A stretch of 64,000 bases of DNA from Membranipora membranacea (taxonomy: Eukaryota; Bryozoa; Gymnolaemata; Cheilostomatida; Membraniporidae). The position numbers were made by a program, and so were the translations under genes. Below are positions 23,143 to 36,500 of the stretch, in pieces. Every line of letters begins with the position of its first letter. Position 1 is the first letter of the stretch. The stretch lies in contig OU612067.1 of assembly GCA_914767715.1 (NCBI GenBank), positions 28,806,162 through 28,870,161 on the forward strand. Reading direction: 5' to 3'. Under the pieces are notes generated by a model, which saw only the letters and a list, made by a program, of their open reading frames with translations, was not told the DNA's origin and searched no databases.

Positions 23143-25775
23143 TGACTTATGGAGCAAATCTATACTCTAATAGAGGTATACCTTTACACAAAAATGCCAG
23201 ATAAACTACTTGACAACATAGATTTATACCTGGCTTCGTAGATACATTTCAATAATTCTAAATTTTGTGAAATTAATAGCAGTTATACTCCTGACTGACT
23301 GACTGACTGACTATAACAAGCATTATTATATTGTCAGCGTTGAAATAATGCTTAGTCATCATCATTAGTCCAGTGGGCAGCCAGATGTCATAAACAAAGA
23401 TGAGATTGCAGGTTGCAGGTTGCAGCCACACAAAAAAATTTATGAAACAAAGGAATATACTTATGTTTATATACATATTCCATGTTTATTCTGGAGAAGA
23501 ATAAGTCCTTGGGACTTGTACCAAGAAAACAGAAAAATTGATAAAATATGGTGTAGAATTAAAAGACATGTAACTAAAAATCAAGAACAATGACAGATAA
23601 AATTACAAAGTACACACAGGCATTAATAAGCAGTAAAACATTACACAAGTTAATACACAATAGCTAGGAAAAGAAAAGTTAGAACAATGCAGCAGTAGGC
23701 TAAAATAAAATTAATGACTCATTATTTGAGAAGTTTGAGGAGGTGGCTCCGAGTGGCATTTTTGAATGAAGCAAGGGATTGACTCAGCTTAACATGATTG
23801 GGTAATTCGTTAAACTTCTGAGGACCGAAATTAGCTAAATCGAATCTAAAATTATCCTTGGATAGTCTAAATCCAGAACTTTTAGCAAGCCGAGTTTCAC
23901 TGGTTAAATTTTCAGGTAGCAGATTGGTATCAACTATTGGGACTAAATTATTAACAATTTTATAAAAACTTCAGCAGATACAAATATTCGAAACGCAAAG
24001 TTAAAACAGGGATGTTGTAGGTCTTTTTGAGTATTATCTTTAGACCTGTCATAGTCTATAATTTTATATATAACATATATATACTCAAATGAATAGGCGA
24101 TATACCTGAACATGATTGTGCAAAAATCATTGTATTTATAAAAAGGAAATAAATTATTGGTTTCTGGGTTCTACCTTTGACCTCTTCGATTGCACACACA
24201 TCTTTCTGTCAGTCTTCAGCTATATTTCTCTCTCTCAGTGCTCAGTTGTGTTGAAGAGTTTAGTGGGTGAGACTGGTGGAGAAAATCATCCATAGCCGGA
24301 CAGGGTGTAAATGAACTGTTATTGAAGCAATGGCATAGCTGATGATAGCGTCTTCGTATGATGTGTTGGTATTAACAATTTTCAACCTATAATACAGTCA
24401 GGAATACTTATATATATATATCAATTTTATTAGCTGATCAAGTCATTATTGACACATAGGACCATGCATAAAACAAAAATTGTAGTGCATCAGGTGAATT
24501 TGTTAAAGGGCAACCAAGGTTTCGCAGCAATGCATCAATGGGTGGTAAATAATGTGCTGGGCTCGTAATCATCCTCATCATTGAGTATTAATCTAGTGCA
24601 ATACTTCTGGTGCTTCTCCAGTCTCTATTTACACCTACTGCATACAAAAACACTTCCTGGAGAAAATATGCTGGGAAGAATGAAAAATTATATTTCATGA
24701 AGAAAATACAGATACAGAAAGTCATTGTGGGTCTTTGCCTCCCGTTTTGTGATTGGGGAAGAACTCAGCCTTTTCGGATGGTAGCAATCAAGGTATCTTG
24801 GCCTGTTAAAAATTTAAATGAGAGCAAGCGTGCTAACCAATTGCGCAATCTCGTCACCTGCCATCTCGCCATCTCACTATCTTCCAATCTCGCCATCTTT
24901 AACTCTTGATGATAATAAAGGGGAGTTCAATGGCATTGCAGGCAGGAGAAATAAGAGGACGGGACAAGGAATTCTTCATGATGGTAAAAAAAGTGTAAAA
25001 GCAATCATACCTGGACGATGTCCCGGATAGAGAGATGGGAATATTAGGGATGGATGTAATCTCAAATCACTAGGTGTGGAAATGAATGCTAGCAACAGGT
25101 CAGTCAGTTAGTTAGTTAGTTAGTTGTGTTCAGACGGCTGCGATGAGAGTTTGTGCCCTGACAAACTTGGATAGGCTAGGCTACACTCCTTGATAAAGAG
25201 TTTCACTTGGGGAGTCTTCAAAAGCCTTGCGCACCTAGTGCTGGCGACCGAGGAACAAGCTGCCTTTAACCGTGAGATCCTAGCATAAAGACAGTATTGC
25301 ACCTAAAGAGAAGGGCTCTGTGACTGGACTCTGAGGGACCGAATCCTATGCGGTGTTAAACAGGCAAAGAGCCAGCGGGTAGCTACCGGCGCTACGCTCA
25401 TGTCTTTTGACAGGTGTTAAGGTCACAAGGTCTGTGATTGGGATCAAAGATCAGGAGGAGACTGCAGTGTCTGGACATTTATAAACTGTTGCTGGGGCTC
25501 ACATGAGATGAAACTCGTTACGGACTTTGTCATCAAGTTTGAGTTATAACTTCCATCACAACTATCTTGGCTCATGGTGCCATGCAAGACCAACACCCTG
25601 GTCGCTGGCAAACTAAATCAGACAAGATGAGGAGTTTGAGATAGTGCTATAGTGGTCTAAAACTAAATGTGAGATTTAGACTTGATGGGGTAGGGGAAAA
25701 GTTAAATTGATTGTGTGCATATGGATGAGTATAAAAACCCATCTCTAGATAAAAATTTCCATTTAGAACGCCTAT
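23143..25775. other. Central spacer between the inverted arms
   Basis: AT-rich sequence of about 2.6 kb with no supportable gene. It holds short tandem tracts (GACT at about 23296, GTTA at about 25107), a copy of the block shared with the gene B upstream region (23157-23232), and a less AT-rich, structured-looking tract at about 25120-25420 that may be a repeat. If transcription of gene A starts here, its promoter lies in this spacer. Confidence 0.5.
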
Positions 25776-25835
25776 ACTCCATAAGGCCGTCTGCAGTTAG
25801 CAGGGCGGATTGATGATGTCGAGCTAATGTATGAA

Positions 25836-25953
25836 TGTTAAAATAAAGATATAAAAATGTGGAAAGATTTTACCCTGACATTTTGACACGGAATCCAGCA
25901 GATTGCAATGTAAGGGTGAAATCTTTCCACATTTTTATATCTTTATTTCAACA
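25836..25953. repeat. 118-bp foldback repeat next to the inner junction
   Basis: TGTTAAAATAAAGATATAAA at the left is mirrored by the right end (TTTATATCTTTATTTCAACA). GTGGAAAGATTTTACCCT pairs with the GGGTGAAATCTTTCCAC block. The loop contains CAGCAGATTGCAATGT. A partial relative lies at 23041-23095 in opposite orientation. Confidence 0.75.
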
Positions 25954-25964
25954 TCAAAAGGTGG

Positions 25965-26227
25965 AAAAAATGGATCGGTGAGAAAACGTCCAGGTGGGAA
26001 AGCAGCTTGGTGAGAAAATATCATGGTGGGAAAACAGATTGGTGGGAAAACATCCCGGTGAGAAAATGGATCAGTGAGAAATTGTCCTGGTGGGAAAACG
26101 GATATGTGGGAAAATGTTCTAATGGGAAAATGGCTCTCTGGGAATATGGCTTGGTGGGAAAATGGCTTGGTGGGATAAAGGGAGGTGGGAAAATGGCTTG
26201 GTGGGAAAATGACATTGGGAAAATGTC
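25965..26227 (+). repeat. Degenerate minisatellite, about 15-bp unit
   Basis: Roughly 17 imperfect copies of a unit close to GGTGGGAAAATGGCTT run without break. The copies drift (GGTGAGAAAAT, AATGGGAAAATG) and vary in length. The tract ends nine bases before the point where the right inverted arm begins to match the left arm (about 26236). The frame open across it (26007-26306) is a by-product of the repeat. Confidence 0.85.
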
Positions 26228-29200
26228 CGGATACAGTTTGTCCAAGCCTGTGAAGTTATACTTTGTGCATGTACCACATGTGCAAGTTATCTTGCTGACT
26301 CACTAAGTCAATGAAAGCAGTGTTTCCCCATGTCAATGTCACTATTTTCTTCCAGGGTACACAACGTAGAGCTCTTCTTATCATCTCATGCTTCATTCTC
26401 TTCCCAAGGTATTCCTTTGAAGGGTCATTGGAGGATGTTGAACTAACATTACCTGGTAACGTCCCAATCAGAGTCATCAAGCCTGACATCACCGACCCTG
26501 GATCACTCATATTTGCATACAGCAGCTCAATTGCCATCCAAAATCAAAGACCTCCTTTCATGGCTGGAGCTCCTCAGCTTGAAGGACATCGGGACGGATA
26601 ATTTTTCTGAAGGAAGACTAGGAGAACCAAGGTGTTTTACCCAGAGAAATACCATTGAAATACTGTTTATGGAGAAGTTCTGTCTTTGCCAAGTAAATAA
26701 AGATTCTAAGCGAACAACAACATTAGCAGGAAACTGTAGTGATTCATCCGTACAGAGTATACAAGGCAGCCACTTCTCCAGTGTGATGTTTCCAGAGCCT
26801 CAAAGCTGTGCATTATCGGACAAAAATCTTCTGTATGTGGTAGACTTCAACTTCAATATTCATGCAATTGATTTTGAGAAACAAATAGTCATTTCGCCAA
26901 GCTTGCTTAGTACATTTGATTTTGTCAGAACCTCGTTATTGGCCACAGACCGAATACTTATCTATACCTTCACAACCCATGGTCAACTGATGGCAATAAA
27001 CTCGAGTGGCTCGGTAGAGCATGTAGCCTTCAAGGGTTCACATGGTAACGATGCACTACAGCTGATCGATGGACAAGCGCTTCTGGCACAATTGAAAACG
27101 AGACCTGAACTGTTACCTACAAGTTTTATAGATTACTACAATAAACTGATCATTGTTCCTGAGAAAAAAGGGATCATTCGCCTGGTAGATTTAAAAGATG
27201 GATTTGTGAGTTCTCTCTGTCAAGGTAATGGCAACAACAAGAATCTTGGTCCAATAGACCAATGTAGAGCTAGTGAAGTAAATGCAGTTTACATGGGGCA
27301 GACAACACAGACATTGTATATAGCCACAGAAAACAATCATCTGCTTAAAATCAATATGCCTAGAGACCAAGATGGTGAGTATGCCTATTCTATGGTATCT
27401 AAGTTATGTTTGAATTCAGTATATGACCAAACTCCTTGGTACAACAGACAGGGGAGGTTCTTGCAAGGGACTTTATAAATGCTGTGTACGTCAAAGTGAC
27501 TGCATACAGCAAATATGGCAGGCATATTCATGCCTTTGTTTGATTGCACTTAAACCTGCATGGGAGTTGAATTGCACAGATTTTAAGTTAATTGTTAGAT
27601 TTAGGTATTGGCTATCGGTAGAAATCAACCATAAAAATGTAAATGAGTAGATAAAAACAGATCCCATTCGACAATAATTACTTTCTTTACAGAATGTACA
27701 CAAGATTCTGACTGCCAACAATTTTGTGATCAATACAGTGATTGTACTCTTGCTAGTCATGGAATTTGTGACCCAATCTTACGTCACTCCTGTTCAAGTG
27801 AGTTCTGTGTCTTTGTTTTACCAAAGTAAGTTCAATGGTGCTTTTCATTTTTTCAATGCGTATCCTTTGATTGAATCAATGTAATGCCGCATTAAATAGC
27901 ATGCAGTGCATATTGTCACCTCTTTAAACATGAGATGACAACTCCTAAATTCCATACAAATCCATAGATTGTCACAGCAGGGAGGGTGGGACACCCACAC
28001 TCCCTGGTTGCAGCACTTTCAGTTTAGTAAACTTCCCTTCAAGATTGATTTACTGATTTTTGTAGTGCTTTACCTGCAATGCATTGCTTCAAATGAAACC
28101 TTTGAGTGTCTTCCTCGTAGATAATGTTGTGTGAAATCAGATCAAATCAAAGTTTATTGACATAACGAGAAAAAGCACATTACTATACCATCGCCTGTAA
28201 CGGTCCCAACAAATGATACTTTCACTCAACTGAATAATACTGCAGATGCAAGAGGTCTAATGGATGGTGTGCACAGAGGGAGGAATGTCAGCCACCAATA
28301 GAGGGACCTGACTCGTGTCTCATCTCATGTACAAACAACTCTGATTGTCCTCGACCACAGGCTTGCTTTGTGGGTATGTTGTACATTATTTTATTGGTTT
28401 ATAGATTGTTCTCCACTTACCAAAATCACCAGCATTCATGAAGATAAGCACCTAAACTTTTCTAAAGGGTATACTTAGAGACTACCCAAAGACTAAAGCA
28501 TGTTATAGTTAGCGAGTTACTTATGATAAAGTTGGGTAATATTTGCATTGTAAAAAAATTCAATACACTACTTGTTTAGCTAAAACATTACCGACAGATA
28601 TCACACTATTTGACCTTGACAAACTTTGTCATACTTTTTAGGTTATTGTACTATTCCAGATCATGTACCAGGTAAGACAATCCAAACAACTATTCTGTAA
28701 CACTGCATAAGATCATAATTAATTTAACATTATGTGAGTATTTATGTTGTCACTTGGTTGTTATCTCAGTGTGGATGCTGGACTGAAGTTTCAATTAGTT
28801 TGTGTATCATCCATCGATTTAGGTTCAGGCTCAGCTCTCAAAAGAGCCTATATACAACTCAAATTCTTTTTCCAATGAAAGAAGAGAATCCCTGCCTATG
28901 TAGTCTGCTCTTGTTGTTCAGCGGATAGGAGTTGAATTGTTTACTTAATTGTTAAAAAAACAGAACTTTGAAGAACCTAACGATTTTTGGGTTTAAAATT
29001 CTTTTAAATTTGATTGCTATTTTGTCCAAGTTTAGCTTTATCTTGATGGTGATAATTATATCACAAGCAACACAGCATGTAAACCTCTCTTTGTCAGCTC
29101 TATAAACTCCATAAACTGTCTGATTTGCAGTGTGGTGTCTTCATGATCGCTCTTGTCTAGTGATCCCTATCAGTTATCACCATGCACTGAGCCACTAAAG

Positions 29201-30166
29201 GGCTACCAATAGCTGTCAATCACTGGGTGATGACTACCACTTGCTGACCGTTAGGTCCGCTGAGAAAATGAGAACTGTACAAAATATCCTTAAGCTTCTT
29301 AATCTGCCAAATCAGACACATTTCTGGACTGCTGCTTATAAAGGTTTGTGGTAATTAGTGGCCATTAAAGCAATAAAGGTGCTTGTCTGGAAAACCTTAA
29401 CTTTAGAATGTTCATATCACGCACGCTATTGCAGTGCATAGAGGAGCATTGTGATCATAGATTAATCTGGTATAATAACTCTTAGCTTATTTAATATTTT
29501 GATTGCAGATGATAAGGACGGACCTCCCTCATGGTTGACTGGCTTGGAGGTAAAACAGCTAAAAATTGTCCGATTTCGGTGTTGTCTTTGAGCACAATAT
29601 GTTATTTTCAGTTTGTTTGCCATTATGGATAACTTACACAATGCAACTTTCGCGCATTTTAAGGTCATTTTGAAATTCCACTTCTATTTTTCTAGCCAAG
29701 CGGTCTTACTGAGATTGAGGAATTCTCACCATTTTTAAGGATGTTCGATTGGACCACTACCTCTGCAGTATACTATGACTCCACTAATGAACAATGGATC
29801 GGCACAGACAGTGTTGAGTTTGAGGCTGACACCATATGTGAGACAGCTACCACCTACCAGACAGATATAGGAATAATGGGTGAGTCTTTGCAAATAAATC
29901 CAAATGCTATATGGACTGACAGAGATATCAATCACACTGTCTTCCCTATGAAGAAAACTTAAAGTTCTTATCCTGTTGAACTTAACGACCCATCTCCCTT
30001 CCCTAAAGATAAAAAAAACAAACATTAGTGAAATTTACAGGTGGACTCAGTCATAATATCCTTACAAGGTCTCAAGACTGCCTCTTTTGAGCCTACATTC
30101 ACCCGCTGGTCATTGGTCATGGGTTCTTTCTGATGGGATTTTAGTATTTCAATTCTGGCTTTATTT

Positions 30167-30170
30167 AGCA

Positions 30171-30210
<40 letters not shown>

Positions 30211-30555
30211 CTGTCAGACTAGATAGACGATGACTGCACCGAGGTGCAGTATAGGAAGAGGTTTATAGTGACGACTAGGTTTCCGAGTCGTTAGTGCCAC
30301 TTTTCAACCACTGACAGCTTTAACCCAGCGTGAAGCATAGCGCTACAAGGCCGGAGCTGAAGTGGTTGATGACAGCATCCTCCTGTATAGAGCTATACCA
30401 CACAGGAGGGTTCTTTAATCTGCATGCACGATGGTGTTGTACATACAGAAGACCTCCATTATTTAGAGTCCTGATCCGAAAGGACTGTGTGATCAGTCAA
30501 AGTCGAAACGACTTTCGGTCCCGGACGGGGTTTTAACCCACAACCGGCTGATTGA
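30167..30555 (+). mobile_element. Right-arm-specific insertion, unclassified
   Basis: About 390 bases interrupt the intron-exon border before the pseudogene equivalent of exon 8 and are absent from the left arm. The insert starts in an AT microsatellite (30175-30206) and contains short hairpins. It ends CGGGGTTTTAACCCACAACC, which faintly resembles a tRNA T-arm. A SINE is possible, but no box A is convincing. Confidence 0.45.
30175..30206. repeat. (AT)16 microsatellite
   Basis: An uninterrupted dinucleotide run at the left edge of the right-arm insertion. Confidence 0.95.
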
Positions 30556-33500
30556 TATAGATATAGAGCCGTATATTGACCCCTTCGCAGAAAGCGTTAG
30601 TTGTAACGCCTGTCAAGTGGATTCAATAATAGGTTCTAGAGCATTGGTCGGATGTAGAATGATGGTATGGGATGATGGAGAATGTAAGTAGCATGTTACC
30701 TTGCTCTAAGGCTGAAGTTAGGTAACACCTCATTGCTTTGTGATGTCGGGCCACCATCTGGACAATAGAACGAATCCCACCGATTGCACGCATTTGAACA
30801 CTTTCGTGGCCTGACACACTGGTACCCACTTTAATTAGAAGCTTTCAATGTATTAACACTAGATATTTGAATTATCGATCAGTCATATTAATTACTTTAT
30901 TGGGTCAGATCGCTACCCATTAGCACCAAGAAAGAAAATTTTGAAGTCCATTCCATTTGAGTAGGGATCTTGTATTTTCAGTTCAGCTATGACACAAAAC
31001 TGGACTTTCGTGAAACCTCATCACATATCTTTTGGTAATCACCTGACATCTAGACAGGTGACAGATGTAAGAAATTGGAAACTATCATTTCATAATAATA
31101 TCCATTCAACTTATTCAACTTATTCATATACTAATATAACTAATGTTGAACAGTCAGTGAACATTACGTACTACCTGATGCCATTGTTGGCCTTGCGTTA
31201 TTATCTGTTTATCTGTTGCATTTCTGCACAACCTAACATCATACATAATAATGAACACAAAATACCATTCCTCCCTCAGGGCCCAGGAGGAATATCTTAT
31301 TATCTTCGTCTGATGTCACAAGTGACGCCAATATGATTTTTGGCAGTCTTCTTATCTGATGACCTCATACTCTGTGATCCCTTTGAACTACCAATATCAG
31401 CCTTCACTTCCTACGTTTGTTTTTATTTAAATCATTTCTTAGATCCAGCAAATGAATCTCCAAAGTCAGTTATGCTGCAGCTTCAAACATTAGAACCTCT
31501 CAGGGAGTCATTCCAAAAGATGGGGATGGGCTGTTGTGACTTTATAGACCTGCCGTTATCAGTTAGACCTGCACTCAACAGAACCACTGTCACAGAAGAC
31601 TTTGAGTCGAATACTATATTTATGTTTGTATTCAAGTATCATCAGAGCTTTTGGCACGACGAATAGGGTAGTGGTATTGGAAGCTACTTACCAGAGACAA
31701 GAGAATGAGAGTCACATTCTGCATTTAAACACAGATTGTACATACATTTCACTGGTTGTATGTAGATATATAACTTAACTTGGTAATTAAAATAGCGATC
31801 ACCACAGGAGTTGTCTTGACAACATCAATGTGGGCACAACTCCTTACAGCATGACATCATGAACTCTTATTTAGTGGTTGAGCGAAACAAGTGAATGTAA
31901 AGAAACAGGGGTAGGTGTGACCTCATCCCTATCTTGCTCTGAAGGTGGCTGAGAACTGACATTTATTAAGCCTTGCTTTCAACCTTTGTCATTATTCAGG
32001 AGGTCAAAGTTTATCGCTCTTTTTTCAAAAAATCTAATCATTAGTAAAAGAATTGTTTTGTGTTCCTTTAGCTCTCACAGAATTTAAATGTAACAGTGAC
32101 GGCAGTACAGTGATGGGAAAGTGCAAGGATGGAAAATGGCACATTGGTGAATGTTCTGAGACTTCAGGTAAACTAATTTCCTCACTTTGTAAATTGTTCA
32201 GAGTTTTGCTTAATCATATTCAGAATTAATCTATCAATTAAACTGTTTTTATCCAAATGCCTTTTATTCCTATTTGTTAGCATTATCATGACTTTCTTTT
32301 GTATAGTTCATAAGACTGGGACATGTTGCATTGTAAATTAGTAGAAAAACAGGAACAGTGTGTTATTTCCCATAACAAGTTCGGACCAGTAGGACACAAC
32401 ATCACTGACAACATCAGACAATTTTAATTACGTTATTTAGTCGGTAGAACTAATTATCACTCTATTATCAATATCATGCACAAAATGGTATTCTAGTGCT
32501 TTTAGAAAATGGCATTAATAGCTTGGACAAGTATTTGGAGACAGTATATAATTGAATTATTACATTATAAAAGCTAAATTCTTGAGTATCAGAATATCAG
32601 AGAGTTTGTCATGAACAATTTTTAGAAGAAGTTTATGTCTTCTTTCACCCAGATCCTCATTGTATCTCGCCATTCCATTACCGCTGTTTGGTTCTCTGAA
32701 GTCGACCAGCAAGAGCAATCTCCAGAAAGATTCCAACTATCTTCCGGAAGACATTGTGGCGATATCCTGCATCACAGCAGAGGAGAATCATCAGGAGATA
32801 CAAACGTTCACCTGTGGGAGAAGGGGAAAATGGACTCCAGATATGAGTCCTAAGGATTTCAACTTAGCAATGCATTTCTATCGCAATTGAATTTAATACA
32901 TTGCGAACAGCAGATTATCAAAGTTGCTAGTGTAGTGGCTGAACATGTTGATAAAGTGAGCGAGAGTTAATTCAATTGGGCTATTTTGTTATTCACAGGC
33001 CGTTGAAGTATCAGATGTTGTTTGGAGTTTTGATGACAAAAGTGATATTTGCTATGGTATAACACTAGCTAAGTTCACACATCTAGAAGCAGATTATGTT
33101 TGCACACACTTACTAGATGGGAGGCTGTCAAGTACAGAAGTAGTAAAGGGTTTTAAGTCGGAACATTCAACTGACAAGAAGCATTATGGCATCTGGATTT
33201 CTGGGAAGTGTAAGTGAGGATCTAGTTTTGCTATGTATTTACTTTGATAAGCGACAGATTTAATTGATACTATAATATTACAATGAAGTTATGATGACAA
33301 GACATACCTAAGAAAATGTCACCAAAGACAGTTCCATGGTTCCTTCTGCCCCAAAACTTTCACGCAGACTTATTTGCAGGCTCATCTGTGCTGGTGTTTG
33401 AAACCCATTGCAAAATTACTAACAGCGTATTGATTTGTATGTTGACATTGTGATGACTTGACATCTGGCGTGGTGGTACGCGCAGCTTTTACATGATGCT

Positions 33501-36500
33501 TGCCGTGATTATAGCCTCTTTGTTGCATCATTTTATGTCCATTGTTGCCAAGATCAAGACCGTTATTGACTCATTTGCTGCAAAATGATGCTACAGCATC
33601 AACAAAATGGAAATTAACATAATCAAAACTTGCACACAAAAAATAGATAAATCCTATTGATTCTGTGGTTTCCACTGTTATGACAATTTAAAATCAATTA
33701 TATTTTGCTCTGAAAAACCACTATTTTACTTACCATAGTATATACTGTCTCTCTAAACAGATAATGGCACACACATAATAGATGATGCAGGTAACGCATA
33801 TGAATCCAGTTTCCAATCTATCAAGAACAGATCATCAGAACTCAAATGGTCATGTCGAACAGTTACAGAATCCAACATAGACATCGACAGTTGTTTGTCC
33901 TATAATTTTGCCGCTTGCGAGATTTCAAAGCTTCTAGAAGGTATTTACCAGATTTTCAAAACTATAGAACCTCTCAGTATCAATAGACAGCTCACATTTC
34001 TAAACTGAAAACATGATTTGACAGTATCAAATTCTTGGATACTGGGACCATGTCATATTCTCATCTCATATTAATTGTAGATGACTGGAGCTCATGGAGC
34101 AGCTGGTCACTGTGTCTTACAAAAACACAAGAAAACTCAAATGAGACTTTAGTTCTTAGAGAGAGAACAAGAACCTGCTCACAGAATGTGGTATTAGGTA
34201 GTTGTCCTTACTGTGAAGGAGAGTATCTCCAGACCGAGCCGTGCTGTAAAGAACCAGGTACCTTTTTTTGCTGCCCTTTTCCTGCATTCAGTACAAAACG
34301 GACAATTTATTCAACTGATAATAATATTCGCAAACCTCAAGTTTTATGTAATAAGATCATCAAGATACCATGTTTGGAGGCACTGTTTTCTACTTATACT
34401 GGGAATTCCCTCTCGCACACATATTATCAGTTGATACATCGAAGACTTGAAACCACTGTGATCAAAACGATCTGTATGTCATGTCCAATATGTCTCTTGG
34501 TACCCTCCCGTCTGCCAACTTACATTAATAATATATAAAGATCTGGCATATGTCAAAATGATTGACTCAAATTCCATGCTTTGTAGAACGTGTGATGAAC
34601 TCTGTAAGAAGCAACTTAAAGCAGATGGTTGGTTCATTATTGACCTACAGATGGGACTACGGATATGATATGTTCCCAAAAAGATACCAAAGTATTGAAT
34701 GTCAGGCAGATGGAACATGGAGCGAGGCCCCGCCAAGCTGTATAGGTTGGTTGCGACTATTGTTCCATTTCTGCTAAAAATATTCAAATTCATCTGCACT
34801 CAATTTATAATATTTGACCACCTGTCTTGAATTATTACAGATCTCTATTTCAAACCCAGAGCATTACTAGAATAGTGTCTGTATTTTAATTGGGGCAACT
34901 ACCATTCTTTCATGACTTGCAATTCAAACATCATGCAAAATTCTTTATAAATCTGAAAAGCCATATCAGTATCAATCCTTCCTACAGCAATATCCTGTGA
35001 CCCTGGGACTCTGTCGACCTATCCTGATGCTGATAGCTACATATGGGAGAATGATATCCAGCGTCTTCATTATGTAATAGGCTCAGTGATATAAAGGTCT
35101 TGTAATAAGACAGGCTATGTACTAGAGGGAGACTTAGTACATACAAGATTTATCAGGTGTACTGACTCAGGGGAGTGGACATATGACGGCATACAAACCT
35201 GTACGCGTAAGTATTATACTCTGATTAACAGAGTTTGGGTTTTTTGGTTTTGGGTTTAGGGTTTATGATTTTGGTTTGGGGTTTATGTAGTAAGTGCATG
35301 TTACATGTTATTGTATATGCTAGAGCTCCTTCAATTCTCAGTCAATTTTTATCCGTTAGCTTCAAACCAATCTCACGTTACCAGTCAGAAATTAGTTTGA
35401 CAGTCAAAGCCATGATAACTTGTGTAAATAAATTCAAGCTCTACTTCTATGCCATAACTCGAAATTAGAATTTAGACTCTGTAACATCGCATCAAATTAA
35501 ATTTGTATAACTAGTTGTTTTTGACGAATTAGAACCAAATTATCAACTACTTAGAAATAGGTCCTGGCATTCCCAAAGATGTCTAATTAGTTTCTTAAAC
35601 CTTTTTACAACTGAATGTTATGTTAGCCATGTCTTAAAATGAAATTCATATTTACAGCCAGATCATGTGGATCGACTCCATACGTACAAAACAGTGTCCT
35701 GACTAAGACTGAGCATCTGTTGGGTGATGATGAGACTGATATACTTTACTACACCGATCAGGCACATTATAGGTGTGAAGACGACTACCATTATAAACTG
35801 TATCAGGAGTTTTATATCAATTGTCTTGCTGGAAGACAATTCAATGACCCTAACCCTTCTTGCAGCGGAAAATAACAATATATTATATATGATAATTATA
35901 TGATATATGCGATAACCGATATACGATATGACTAGAAATTGTTTGCCCAGCCCTCATTCTTTTGATAATCTTGCTGGCAAACGATTTTCTAAATTGGGTA
36001 ATTGGTGAGATGGCGAGATTGACATTTATGGATAGATCGCTCCACCCTCCATCATATCAATTCCTGAGTAAAACCTATTGTCAAATTATCTAACCTTCAA
36101 CACAATCTAAAGACACGAACAGACATAACACATATGGTGAGGATTTGGAGTTGAGTTATGACATAAATTCTAACAGTAGTGGATACAAGACAGTAACTTA
36201 CAGCGTACCTGAGGGTTATACATACAATACTGTGGTATGAATCATTGTCGAATTGTGTCTGTTATGCTCATAAAAATGAATACTTTTGAATATTTTAATT
36301 TATAACCAATATTGAGAGAATGCCGCTTATATATGTAATTTATCAATGCCGCCACACACCACTCGGCGCATGTGCGAACTGCTGAGGTATAAGTTTGTCT
36401 CTGCAGCATATTGCCTGAATTAATTCACCTGGTCTGAGGAACCTAAATTAGGAAAACATTGAAACCCATATTTTGAAAACATTTGGGCCTCAATGGAACA

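Noticed and set aside
26007-26306. Plus-strand frame of 99 codons rich in Gly, Lys and Trp
   Set aside because: It is the translation of the 15-bp minisatellite, with no splice or start context.
35240-35290. GT-rich stretch with GGGTTTAGGG, resembling telomere repeats
   Set aside because: Only one or two imperfect units occur, inside a pseudogene intron. It is not an interstitial telomere array.
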